From an uncultured Prevotella sp. (GTDB lineage Bacteria; Bacteroidota; Bacteroidia; Bacteroidales; Bacteroidaceae): DNA of 64,000 nt. Location: assembly GCA_905211345.1 (NCBI GenBank), contig CAJMAO010000003.1, forward strand, positions 1 through 64,000, in the 5' to 3' direction. A model generated the notes under the pieces. It saw only the letters and a list, made by a program, of their open reading frames with translations, was not told the origin of the DNA and searched no databases. The translations under genes were made by a program, and so were the position numbers. Of this stretch, positions 8,336 to 16,140 are shown piece by piece (position 1 is the stretch's first letter; each line of letters starts with the position of its first letter).

Positions 8336-10591
8336 ATGAAAAGTAAGTCTTTTTTTAAACCTCAAAGAGCCAATATGTTGAAGCATTTCCAGCTTTCCAT
8401 ATTCTGCTCGGTAATCTTTTTATCGTGCGACAATGAACTGCACATGTTATTTCCCGAAGGGCCTGCCGGAATGTCTGCCTATGAAGTTTGGGTGGAAGAA
8501 GTACTGGCCGGGAACATCGACTGGCCTGAAGACAGGACTGACGTTAACAACTTCTTTCTATATTTAAAAGGAGAGGACGGAAAAAATGGTGCTAACGGTA
8601 AAAGCGCATACGAATTATGGCTGGAAGAAGTAGCAAGAGGATTGGACAACCCACACAACCCCGGACACGAATGGCCGAAAGACCAAACCGATTTGAACGA
8701 CTTTTGGTATTATCTGTCAGGAGCCGACGGCGAAAACGGCGTAACGCCTAACATTGGGTCAAACGGCAACTGGTGGATTAACGGCGAAGACACAGGCATA
8801 CCGGCACAGGGCAAGGACGGACAAAACGGAGCCACGCCTGTTATCGGCGAGAATGGCAACTGGTGGATTGGCGGCGTTGACACTGGCGTACCGGCTTATG
8901 GCAAGGACGGCGAGGACGGAGCGACACCTGAAATCGGCTCGAACGGCAACTGGTGGATTGACGGCGTTGACACCGGCATACCGGCACAAGGCAAGGACGG
9001 ACAGGACGGGCAAGACGGAGAAATGCCCAACATAACCATCGGCTCGAACGGCAACTGGTATATTAACGGCGAAGACACCGGCGTACCGGCACAGGGCAAA
9101 GACGGTCAAGACGGTAATGACGGAAACGACGGTGAGCCCGGCACTAACGGACAGAGCGCATACGAGCTTTGGGTAGAGGAAGTGAAAGCCGGACGTGTGT
9201 ACAAGAATGGCGAGCTGTGGCCTACAAACATGACTACGGTCGCTGACTTCTGGGAGTTCCTGCGCGGTGAAGACGGCAAAGACGGACAGGACGGTCAAGA
9301 CGGACAGGACGGCGCGACGATTATCTTAGGTGCTCCTAACGTAATCGTCCAATATTATGGCGACCCGGATTTGAAGGAATATGTCGATTGGGAAGACGGT
9401 TCCGTCACCTATAAAATATATGACTCTAACGGAAAGGTAGCCCCACAAGGAACGGTTGTAAAAGGCATTCCCAACTCAACAAGTGAATATACAACGGACG
9501 CCGAAGGGTTTATCACCGTACCGAAAGACGAATTACCAAAAGACAAAGCCTATGAGAACATAGAGGTACAAGTCAAGATAAAGGGTGAGACCGTATTTAA
9601 GAATTCCGCCAACAACACGATTGTACCTGCCAAGATGCAAGTGCGGTTGGTAATCAATGACGAAAAAATCCCTACAGTAGGCTTGTTTGGAGAAGGGGAA
9701 GACCAAGCAAAACCTTGCGTCAATGTATGGTTCAAAGTACAACGCAAGAAACTGGATACAACCGGAAACGGTAGCTGGGAAGGCATCCCGGCTGAATTGG
9801 GTAACACACAAAAAGTAGTGGAAATCTATGAATACAAAGACGGAATAGGCAAAGAACCCACGCCTTTGGAAACACGTACCCGAATAGAAGTGGCAGACGA
9901 CGCTCTCGGAGCCAACTACAATAGATGCAGAGTGCAGATTAAGCGTAAATTCATATACACGGATTACAAATATCTTGACAAGAAAAAAGTCGAGGCCGAC
10001 CAAGACTATTGGGGAGCGTACAACACTGGTGAGTCACGCTACGCGCGCATCGGCATTAAGGGATGTTACGGCGAAAATATCATGCTTCAATCATATATTA
10101 AACTTTTACCGGCCCAGTTTACTCCGACAATCAGCGAGATGACCCGTGGCAACTTCTATGGCGATGGTGATGAACAGGATTTGGTAAAACTTGATGGAAA
10201 ATTGGATGTAACGAAAGTTAAAAGGGAACTTTTCCTTGCAAACAATTACAAAAAAGCAAGTAAGCAAGAAGGAGGATTGGATGTATATGAGCCAACCCAA
10301 GGAGACATTGAAGGTGCAGGAGAAATATTTAAGATAAATTTCTCAAGTTCTGCAGGCTCAACCAATATCATCCAATCAAAAGTGAAGATAGACGGTACGT
10401 TTTCTGCCCGCGCCGTATACATACATTCCACTGTGGATTTGACCAACAACCAAATGGCCAACTTCTACAACCTGACACTTGGAAATACTGCAGCATCCAG
10501 CAATAAGTTCTATTTGCGTATAAATGGAACTTATGTAACACCTCCAACAGAAGCAGGGAAAGAAGGCATAGAGATTATGGTAAAAGAATAA
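8336..10591 (+). CDS. Surface lipoprotein with collagen-like and GNWWxxGxDTG repeats
   Basis: A 751-residue predicted lipoprotein. A hydrophobic signal ends in a lipobox with Cys at residue 31 (FLSC). Three copies of a SAYExW module (near residues 47, 89 and 274) each lead into Gly-X-Y collagen-like runs such as GKDGQDGQDG. Residues about 136-262 hold four units of roughly 30 residues with NGNWW(I/Y)xGxDTGxPAxGKDG, a motif known from N-terminal domains of Bacteroidetes surface proteins. Residues 330-751 are a non-repetitive domain I do not recognise. ATG 8336 or 8375 would both give a signal peptide. It is followed 25 bases later by an OmpA-family gene, suggesting a two-gene envelope operon. 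Confidence 0.75.
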   Translation: MKSKSFFKPQRANMLKHFQLSIFCSVIFLSCDNELHMLFPEGPAGMSAYEVWVEEVLAGNIDWPEDRTDVNNFFLYLKGEDGKNGANGKSAYELWLEEVARGLDNPHNPGHEWPKDQTDLNDFWYYLSGADGENGVTPNIGSNGNWWINGEDTGIPAQGKDGQNGATPVIGENGNWWIGGVDTGVPAYGKDGEDGATPEIGSNGNWWIDGVDTGIPAQGKDGQDGQDGEMPNITIGSNGNWYINGEDTGVPAQGKDGQDGNDGNDGEPGTNGQSAYELWVEEVKAGRVYKNGELWPTNMTTVADFWEFLRGEDGKDGQDGQDGQDGATIILGAPNVIVQYYGDPDLKEYVDWEDGSVTYKIYDSNGKVAPQGTVVKGIPNSTSEYTTDAEGFITVPKDELPKDKAYENIEVQVKIKGETVFKNSANNTIVPAKMQVRLVINDEKIPTVGLFGEGEDQAKPCVNVWFKVQRKKLDTTGNGSWEGIPAELGNTQKVVEIYEYKDGIGKEPTPLETRTRIEVADDALGANYNRCRVQIKRKFIYTDYKYLDKKKVEADQDYWGAYNTGESRYARIGIKGCYGENIMLQSYIKLLPAQFTPTISEMTRGNFYGDGDEQDLVKLDGKLDVTKVKRELFLANNYKKASKQEGGLDVYEPTQGDIEGAGEIFKINFSSSAGSTNIIQSKVKIDGTFSARAVYIHSTVDLTNNQMANFYNLTLGNTAASSNKFYLRINGTYVTPPTEAGKEGIEIMVKE
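8741..9121 (+). repeat. In-gene tandem repeats encoding NGNWW / GKDGQ units
   Basis: Four imperfect units of about 84-105 bases encode IGxNGNWWxxGxDTGxPAxGKDG. Repetition is visible at DNA level (GGCAACTGGTGGATT recurs at 8765, 8855 and 8945), so copy number may vary by recombination between units. Confidence 0.75.
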
Positions 10592-10616
10592 AAGTGAAGA
10601 AAAACAAATAAATTTC

Positions 10617-11768
10617 ATGAGCATGAAACTAAAATCATATATCAGCCTGTTTCTTCTCTTTAGCGTACTGTCTGCTTATGCGCAAGAGCCGACCGTAAAA
10701 GAGAAAAAAGAAAAAAAAGCATGGGAAGTGGGCATCGGAGCAACAGTGTTCCAATTCAGCCGTGTAGGTTTCAGCGATTTCAACCGTTTGGATGACGGTT
10801 ACGCATTCGACCTGACCCTGAACCATACGGTATGGGGCGGCGGCATATATGCGGCACGCGAGTTGAACAAACACTTCTACCTTGACTTCCAAGGCAACGT
10901 CGGGATGACAAACAAGTCAATCAACGGCAAGCACAAATTCCTCGTAATGGCAGGTCTCGGCCTGCAATGGCGCTTGGGAGAATACTTTAAGTCAAGCTAT
11001 GTGGACCCTTACCTCCGCGCAGGCATCAACTACATGTACAAGGACTTCCAAATCATATACGACGGAAGCGAAGGACTGGCACCCGATGAGATGCAATGGG
11101 TATTGAGCAATTACTGCAACAAGGAAGGCCGCGACCGCAAGCACCTGATGCCAATCTCATTGGGCGGAGGCGTCAATTTCTGGTTGAACGACCGCTTCGG
11201 CATAGGCTTGCAGGCCGACTATCTGCTGATGCCACATAAGAACGTAGCCAACTCGCTGCAAGGTTCGGCGCGGCTGATATGGCGCATCGGCGGAAAGTCA
11301 AAGAAGCCAGCCCCGACCATCCAATATGTGGACAAGGTCATGGAAAAGGTTGTGGAGAAAGTTGTCAAAGTGCCGGTAGAGAAAGTCGTCACGCGGACAA
11401 TCAAAGACCTTTTCGACCAGATATACTTCGATTTCGACAGCTACGAAATTACGGCCTCATCAGCTCCTGCATTGGACAAGATAGCCGAAGTTTTCAAAGA
11501 AGATACCACATGCCGTTATCTGATAACCGGACAGACAGATGCCCGTGGCTCCAACGCATACAACAACAAACTGTCAGAAGCACGCGCCAAGGCCGTTGTT
11601 GATGAACTGGTTAAGCGCGGTTGTCCAATAGAAATGATGAAATGGAGAGGAACGGGTAAAAAAATATCCATCGTTCCGTCAGTATCCGGCGACAAAGCCC
11701 GTAGGGGTGACCGAAAAGTTACTGTAGAAAGTATCACCAATATGGAATATTGGAACGAAATACCATAG
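10617..11768 (+). CDS. OmpA-family outer-membrane protein
   Basis: A 383-residue protein with a signal peptide ending near AYAQ (about residue 23), an N-terminal beta-barrel-like region to about residue 225, a valine/lysine-rich linker (VMEKVVEKVVKVPVEKVV, about 240-257) and a C-terminal OmpA domain. That domain carries the peptidoglycan-binding signature: IYFDFDSYEI, then TDARGSNAYNNKLSEARA. It probably anchors the outer membrane to the cell wall. The gene lies 25 bases behind the collagen-like lipoprotein. ATG 10617 and ATG 10623 are both possible starts. Confidence 0.88.
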   Translation: MSMKLKSYISLFLLFSVLSAYAQEPTVKEKKEKKAWEVGIGATVFQFSRVGFSDFNRLDDGYAFDLTLNHTVWGGGIYAARELNKHFYLDFQGNVGMTNKSINGKHKFLVMAGLGLQWRLGEYFKSSYVDPYLRAGINYMYKDFQIIYDGSEGLAPDEMQWVLSNYCNKEGRDRKHLMPISLGGGVNFWLNDRFGIGLQADYLLMPHKNVANSLQGSARLIWRIGGKSKKPAPTIQYVDKVMEKVVEKVVKVPVEKVVTRTIKDLFDQIYFDFDSYEITASSAPALDKIAEVFKEDTTCRYLITGQTDARGSNAYNNKLSEARAKAVVDELVKRGCPIEMMKWRGTGKKISIVPSVSGDKARRGDRKVTVESITNMEYWNEIP

Positions 11769-11792
11769 TCTTAGTCTTAAAAAAAGCATGTC

Positions 11793-11845
11793 AACTGCGC
11801 ACACTGCCGGAAAAACCGATTAGTGTGCGCAGTTTCTATTTTTAT
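11793..11845 (+). terminator. Hairpin terminator after the OmpA-family gene
   Basis: AACTGCGCACACT (11793-11805) pairs perfectly with AGTGTGCGCAGTT (11822-11834) across a 16-base loop and is followed by TCTATTTTTATT. It begins 24 bases after the stop codon. Confidence 0.85.
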
Positions 11846-12012
11846 TATAAAATACAGTGAATTTCTTTATAAATCTTATAGCATTTCGGTTCATAAAATT
11901 ATAAATTATCAACAAACATACAAATACACAGAGATAAAAGCTGCATTTCCCGCAACATTTTTCGCATTTCTTACGTCTATAACATAGATAGTAACAATTA
12001 AAATTAACTGAA

Positions 12013-12792
12013 ATGATCAACAAAACCACAATTTTGGCTATCACATTGGCCTTCACCACAGCCGCCTGCAGCACAGAAAAGAAAGGCGGTACAGACATTA
12101 CAACCAACACGCAAAATAAAACAATGACAGCGGAAGAAGTAGCAGCAAAAGGCTTTGAACGCATAGAAATTAAAGGAAGTTTCGACGTACATTTCACGAT
12201 CGGCAATAAAACATCGATACGCCTTAAAGGTAAAAGCGAAGAAATAGCACGTACAAAACTGGAAAGCGACGGACAGACATTGCGCATATCAGTAAAAAAC
12301 GATAAACGTAAACGTTTCTTGAACATGGGCTGCGATGTAGACATATACATCACTTCACCACTCCTTACGGCCGTAAAAATCAAAGGAGCAAGCGACTTTG
12401 ACAGCCAAAACGAAATTAAAGCCGAGACATTCAGCGCAAACATATCCGGCTCAGGCGACATGAAAATAAACAACCTGACCGCCAACTCTGTCAAGACAAG
12501 AATATCAGGCAGCGGCGACATGGAATTCGGGAACATCAAAAGTAACAGTATAAACAGCAAGATTTCAGGCAGCGGCGACCTTAAAATGAAGCGTATAAAA
12601 ACAGAAGCACTCAAAACAAGCATCGCAGGTAGCGGCGACATGGAATTCGACAACGCCGACATTAACAATGCCGACATATCAATAGCCGGCTCAGGCGACG
12701 TGAAGATAAAAGGCAGGATAGGCAGTTACAACCGACATGTTACCGGCTCTGGAACGGTAAAGATCGAACAACAAAGCAACAATAAGCCATAA
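12013..12792 (+). CDS. GIN-head domain lipoprotein (DUF2807)
   Basis: A 259-residue predicted lipoprotein: the signal ends in TTAAC with Cys19. After an acidic linker comes a DUF2807 / putative auto-transporter adhesin head GIN domain built of a right-handed beta-helix. Five SGSGD or AGSGD turns repeat about every 20 residues between about 145 and 230. Such proteins are common at the Bacteroidetes cell surface and their ligands are unknown. It stands alone, after a terminator and before a promoter. Confidence 0.85.
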   Translation: MINKTTILAITLAFTTAACSTEKKGGTDITTNTQNKTMTAEEVAAKGFERIEIKGSFDVHFTIGNKTSIRLKGKSEEIARTKLESDGQTLRISVKNDKRKRFLNMGCDVDIYITSPLLTAVKIKGASDFDSQNEIKAETFSANISGSGDMKINNLTANSVKTRISGSGDMEFGNIKSNSINSKISGSGDLKMKRIKTEALKTSIAGSGDMEFDNADINNADISIAGSGDVKIKGRIGSYNRHVTGSGTVKIEQQSNNKP

Positions 12793-12876
12793 AACCATAC
12801 TATTTTTCACTTTTTACTCTTTATTGGTCTGTTTGCCATTAAAAGCCTATCAAAAAACTAAAATAAGTATAAAAAG

Positions 12877-12908
12877 TTTTCCCTTGTCGGTGATAATGCC
12901 TATTTTTG
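12877..12908 (+). promoter_or_regulatory. Promoter of the lipid-type gene cluster
   Basis: -33-like TTTT at 12877-12880, a 20-base spacer and a perfect -7 TATTTTTG at 12901-12908. The first gene starts at 12933, leaving a leader of about 18 bases. Confidence 0.6.
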
Positions 12909-12932
12909 CCGACAATTAGGCATTGACTGACA

Positions 12933-13661
12933 ATGAAATACGCAATAATAGCCGGCGGCGAAGGTTCGCGCCTTGCAGCCGAGGGAGTGGCAGAAGCCAA
13001 ACCTTTGGTCAGTGTTTGCGGCGAGATGCTGATTGACAGGCTCTTACGTATATTCGCCGACAACGGTGCTGAAAGCGTGGTTGTAGCATACCGTAAGGGA
13101 ATGGACAGCGTTGCCGTCCATTTGGAAGAATTGTGCCGTAACGGTATCTGCGGCAAGTATTTGCCAATCGAAGCGGTTGAAACTTGTACGCCAAGTTCAA
13201 TGCACAGCCTGTTAGCCATAAGCGACAGACTTGAATACAGTCCTTTCTGTCTTACCACTGTTGACACCGTATTCAACGAAAACATGTTCAGCAGATATGT
13301 CAACATCCTGCAAAACGCAATGTCAAACGGCACTGCTGACGGGATAATGGCGGTGACAAGCTACATCGACGACGAAAAGCCTCTTTACGTAGCGGTTGAC
13401 GATGACATGAACATAACCGCCTTCTCTGATACTGATAACGGATGCCGTTACGTATCGGCCGGCATTTACGGGCTTTCGCCACACTCTATATGCGTGCTTC
13501 GCGACTGCGCCGCCCGTGGCGAGAGCCGTATGCGCAATTTCCAACGCGCTTTGCTGCGCAATGGTATACGTCTTAAGGCGTTCGACATAGGCAAGGCATT
13601 CGACATCGACCACACCAAAGACATTGTGAAAGCCGAACAAATCTTATGCGACAGGCAATGA
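12933..13661 (+). CDS. Nucleotidyltransferase (NTP transferase, MobA/sugar-phosphate type)
   Basis: A 242-residue GT-A fold nucleotidyltransferase. The nucleotide loop is AGGEGSRL at residues 7-14 and the conserved lysine is Lys23 in EAKPLVSVCGE; a TTVDT motif sits at the usual metal site, and FDIDHTKDIVKAE closes the domain. Such enzymes join a phosphorylated sugar or polyol to an NTP. It is translationally coupled (ATGA) to the next gene and is followed by a CDP-alcohol phosphatidyltransferase, so I infer that it makes an NDP- or CDP-activated polyol for lipid synthesis. The substrate cannot be read from sequence. Confidence 0.8.
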   Translation: MKYAIIAGGEGSRLAAEGVAEAKPLVSVCGEMLIDRLLRIFADNGAESVVVAYRKGMDSVAVHLEELCRNGICGKYLPIEAVETCTPSSMHSLLAISDRLEYSPFCLTTVDTVFNENMFSRYVNILQNAMSNGTADGIMAVTSYIDDEKPLYVAVDDDMNITAFSDTDNGCRYVSAGIYGLSPHSICVLRDCAARGESRMRNFQRALLRNGIRLKAFDIGKAFDIDHTKDIVKAEQILCDRQ

Positions 13662-14473
13662 AACATGTGGTCATGGTTTACAGGGCGGAACGGTTCTCAC
13701 CAAACTCAGTTGGCCGTGACCGCGCCATAATCGATGCCGTAGAAGCGTTGATGAAAGCAAAAGGGCACACAGTTACAAGTGTAAACGAAAACGAATTGGA
13801 TTTTGATTGCCACGCAGATGTCATTCTAACTATGGCCCGCTCACCAGAAGCCTTAGACATATTAAGGGCTAAAGAGGCTGAAGGATGCGCCGTTAAAAAT
13901 TCCCCTTACGGCGTAATGGCCTGTCGCAGAAGCAATATAGACAGTCTGATGAGAGCCGCAGAACTGCCTGCCGCTCCGCTAAATGGCAATAAGGGTTATT
14001 GGCTGAAACGTGGCGACGAAGCGGCTCAAAATAAAGAAGATGTAGTTTTCGCAAAAGATGAGAATGAAAAAAACATCGCGATAACGCGTTTCAACGAAAG
14101 AGGTGTGACTGACATAGTTGTCACCGCCCACGTTGTTGGCGACCTCGTAAAATTTTACGGAGTAAGAAACACTACGTTCTTCCGCACGTTCTATCCTAGC
14201 GACAACGGTTGGTCAAAGTTCGGCGACGAGACTGTAAACGGCCTTCCGCACCACTACACATTCCCTGTCGGTAAACTTTGGCAAGATGCCGATAAACTAG
14301 CGTCACTGGCAGGAGTGGACATTTACGGCGGAGACTGCATTGTAAAGGCCGACGGGACGTATGCCATAATCGACTTCAACGACTGGCCGAGCTTTGCCGT
14401 ATGCCGCGATGATGCGGCCGAAGCTATAGCAATGATTGCGGAAAGACAGGCTGACAAAAAGGTAAAAAGTTAA
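13658..14473 (+). CDS. ATP-grasp-like protein of unknown substrate
   Basis: A 271-residue protein (275 if it starts at 13646). I read it as ATP-grasp-like from the pattern WLKRGDEAAQ (lysine strand), DIVVTAHVVGDLVKFYGVR and IYGGDCIVKADGTYAIIDFNDWPSF (acidic metal-binding strands with an Asn-Asp pair), ending in a helix with REDDA-like spacing. ATP-grasp enzymes join a carboxylate to an amine or phosphorylate polyols. The ATGA overlap with the nucleotidyltransferase and the 3-base gap to the phosphatidyltransferase place it firmly in the cluster. Its role there is unknown. Confidence 0.65.
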   Translation: MKHVVMVYRAERFSPNSVGRDRAIIDAVEALMKAKGHTVTSVNENELDFDCHADVILTMARSPEALDILRAKEAEGCAVKNSPYGVMACRRSNIDSLMRAAELPAAPLNGNKGYWLKRGDEAAQNKEDVVFAKDENEKNIAITRFNERGVTDIVVTAHVVGDLVKFYGVRNTTFFRTFYPSDNGWSKFGDETVNGLPHHYTFPVGKLWQDADKLASLAGVDIYGGDCIVKADGTYAIIDFNDWPSFAVCRDDAAEAIAMIAERQADKKVKS

Positions 14474-14476
14474 AAG

Positions 14477-15409
14477 ATGACGAAATTCAAAGACTTACTC
14501 AACGCTTCAATAAAGTCTAAGGACACAGAGGAATGGCTAGACATGTGCTTCAACCGCCCCATAGGGTTGCTGATGGCACTGGCCGGCAAACGCCTCGGCA
14601 TACACCCCACGGCAATCACGGCGGTGTCGATTGTGCTCGGCATAGCCGCCGCATGGATGTTCTATCATACCGACTTGGAGCACAATATATATGGAGTGTT
14701 GTTGCTTATGGCGGCAAACTTCTGCGATTCTGCAGACGGCCAACTGGCAAGGCTGGCCGATAAAAAAACGCTTGTAGGCCGTGTACTCGACGGCTTTGCT
14801 GGCGACATCTGGTTTTTCTCGATATACTTCGCCATGTGTTGCAGGCTTACATGGCAGCCGATGCCCGGCACCGACAGCGTGTGGGGGCTGTGGATATGGG
14901 TGTTGGCTTTCGTCGCCGGCGTGCTGTGCCACTCTCCGCAAAGCTCGCTGGCCGACTATTACAGGCAAATACACCTGCTTTTTCTCAAAGGAAAGGAAGG
15001 AAGCGAACTTGACACATACGCCGCGCAGCGCGCAATATTTGACAACTTGCCAAAACGAAGCCCGCTCATCGCAAAAATGTTTTATTTCAATTATGCAAAC
15101 TATTGCAAGAGCCAAGAGCGGCGTACACCGTCATTCCAGAAACTTATCACGGCTATAAAGGCAAAATACGGTGACATGTCAGCATTGCCTGAAGCATTGC
15201 GCAACGAGTTTCTTTCCGGAAGCCGTCCATTGATGAAATATACGAACATACTGACGTTCAATGCCCGCGCGATATGCATCTATGCCACTTGTCTGGCCGG
15301 ATGTCCTTGGCTGTATATGCTGATAGAGATTGTTGTGTTCACCGCAATTTACGTGCACATGCACAAAGAGCACGAATCGTTGTGTGAAAACATTTACAAG
15401 AATATATGA
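14477..15409 (+). CDS. CDP-alcohol phosphatidyltransferase family protein
   Basis: A 310-residue inner-membrane enzyme with several hydrophobic segments. The family signature spans residues 84-110: Asp84, Asp87-Gly88, Ala91-Arg92, then Gly101, Asp105 and Asp110. In the usual motif the last two aspartates are separated by three residues; here there are four (D-GFAG-D). The family moves a phosphatidyl group between CMP and an alcohol, or a CDP-activated group onto an alcohol. Lying between a nucleotidyltransferase and a HAD hydrolase, it is likely the central enzyme of a head-group pathway. The head group is not known. Confidence 0.85.
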   Translation: MTKFKDLLNASIKSKDTEEWLDMCFNRPIGLLMALAGKRLGIHPTAITAVSIVLGIAAAWMFYHTDLEHNIYGVLLLMAANFCDSADGQLARLADKKTLVGRVLDGFAGDIWFFSIYFAMCCRLTWQPMPGTDSVWGLWIWVLAFVAGVLCHSPQSSLADYYRQIHLLFLKGKEGSELDTYAAQRAIFDNLPKRSPLIAKMFYFNYANYCKSQERRTPSFQKLITAIKAKYGDMSALPEALRNEFLSGSRPLMKYTNILTFNARAICIYATCLAGCPWLYMLIEIVVFTAIYVHMHKEHESLCENIYKNI

Positions 15410-16119
15410 TGACGAAAGGCTACATATTCGATTACGGCGGCACGCTCGACACAGGCGGACTACATTGGGGCAAAGTACTGTGGCATGCTTACGTGCGCCA
15501 TTCAGTCGCTGTAACCGAGGAACAATTCCGCGACGCATACGTTTACGCTGAACGTTACCTTGGAAGTAACCGTGTTATCACGCCAAACTACACCTTTAAA
15601 GACACGCTTGACGCAAAACTCAGTTTGGAACTGGAACACCTTAACGACACCAAGGCGTTAAACCTACGGCAGAACGAGCTAGAACAGCTAAAGGAAACGC
15701 TGCTCGAAGATGTTTATACAAATGTAATACATGAGACAGCAAAAAGCCGTAAAATACTCGAAGCGTTGTCGCAAAGCCGCCCGCTTGCGCTCGTAAGCAA
15801 TTTCTATGGTAATATAAATACCGTACTACGGGAATTCGGCCTGAACAACCTGTTCACAGCCGTCATTGAGTCGGCCGTCGTAGGCATACGTAAACCTGAC
15901 CCGAGGATATTCACAATCGGCGTAAAAGCACTGGGAACAAAGCCTGAAGAAACAACCGTGGTGGGCGACAGTTTCGAGAAAGACATAATACCGGCCAAGC
16001 TGGCCGGATGCCACACGATATGGCTGAAGGGCGAAGGCTGGACTGACAAGGTTCACGACGAGAGCCTACCCGACGCAGTAATAACCGGGCTTGAACAAAT
16101 ATTGCAAAGGCCGCAATAA
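15406..16119 (+). CDS. HAD-superfamily hydrolase
   Basis: A 237-residue HAD hydrolase with ATGA overlap to the phosphatidyltransferase stop. Motif I is FDYGGTLD with nucleophile Asp9, but the usual second aspartate two residues later is Gly11. Motif II is LVSNFYG, motif III includes the lysine of IRKPDPRIF, and motif IV is VVGDSFEKDI. Like other members with FDxGG it is probably still a phosphatase or related phosphohydrolase. Position suggests that it removes phosphate from a lipid or polyol intermediate of the same cluster. Confidence 0.82.
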   Translation: MMTKGYIFDYGGTLDTGGLHWGKVLWHAYVRHSVAVTEEQFRDAYVYAERYLGSNRVITPNYTFKDTLDAKLSLELEHLNDTKALNLRQNELEQLKETLLEDVYTNVIHETAKSRKILEALSQSRPLALVSNFYGNINTVLREFGLNNLFTAVIESAVVGIRKPDPRIFTIGVKALGTKPEETTVVGDSFEKDIIPAKLAGCHTIWLKGEGWTDKVHDESLPDAVITGLEQILQRPQ

Positions 16120-16140
16120 TAAAGCACATCACAAAACCGC

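Noticed and set aside
8741..9121. Regularly spaced repeats considered as a CRISPR array
   Set aside because: The repeats are in frame within a coding sequence and encode GNWW/GKDGQ units; there are no unique spacers of constant length and no cas genes.
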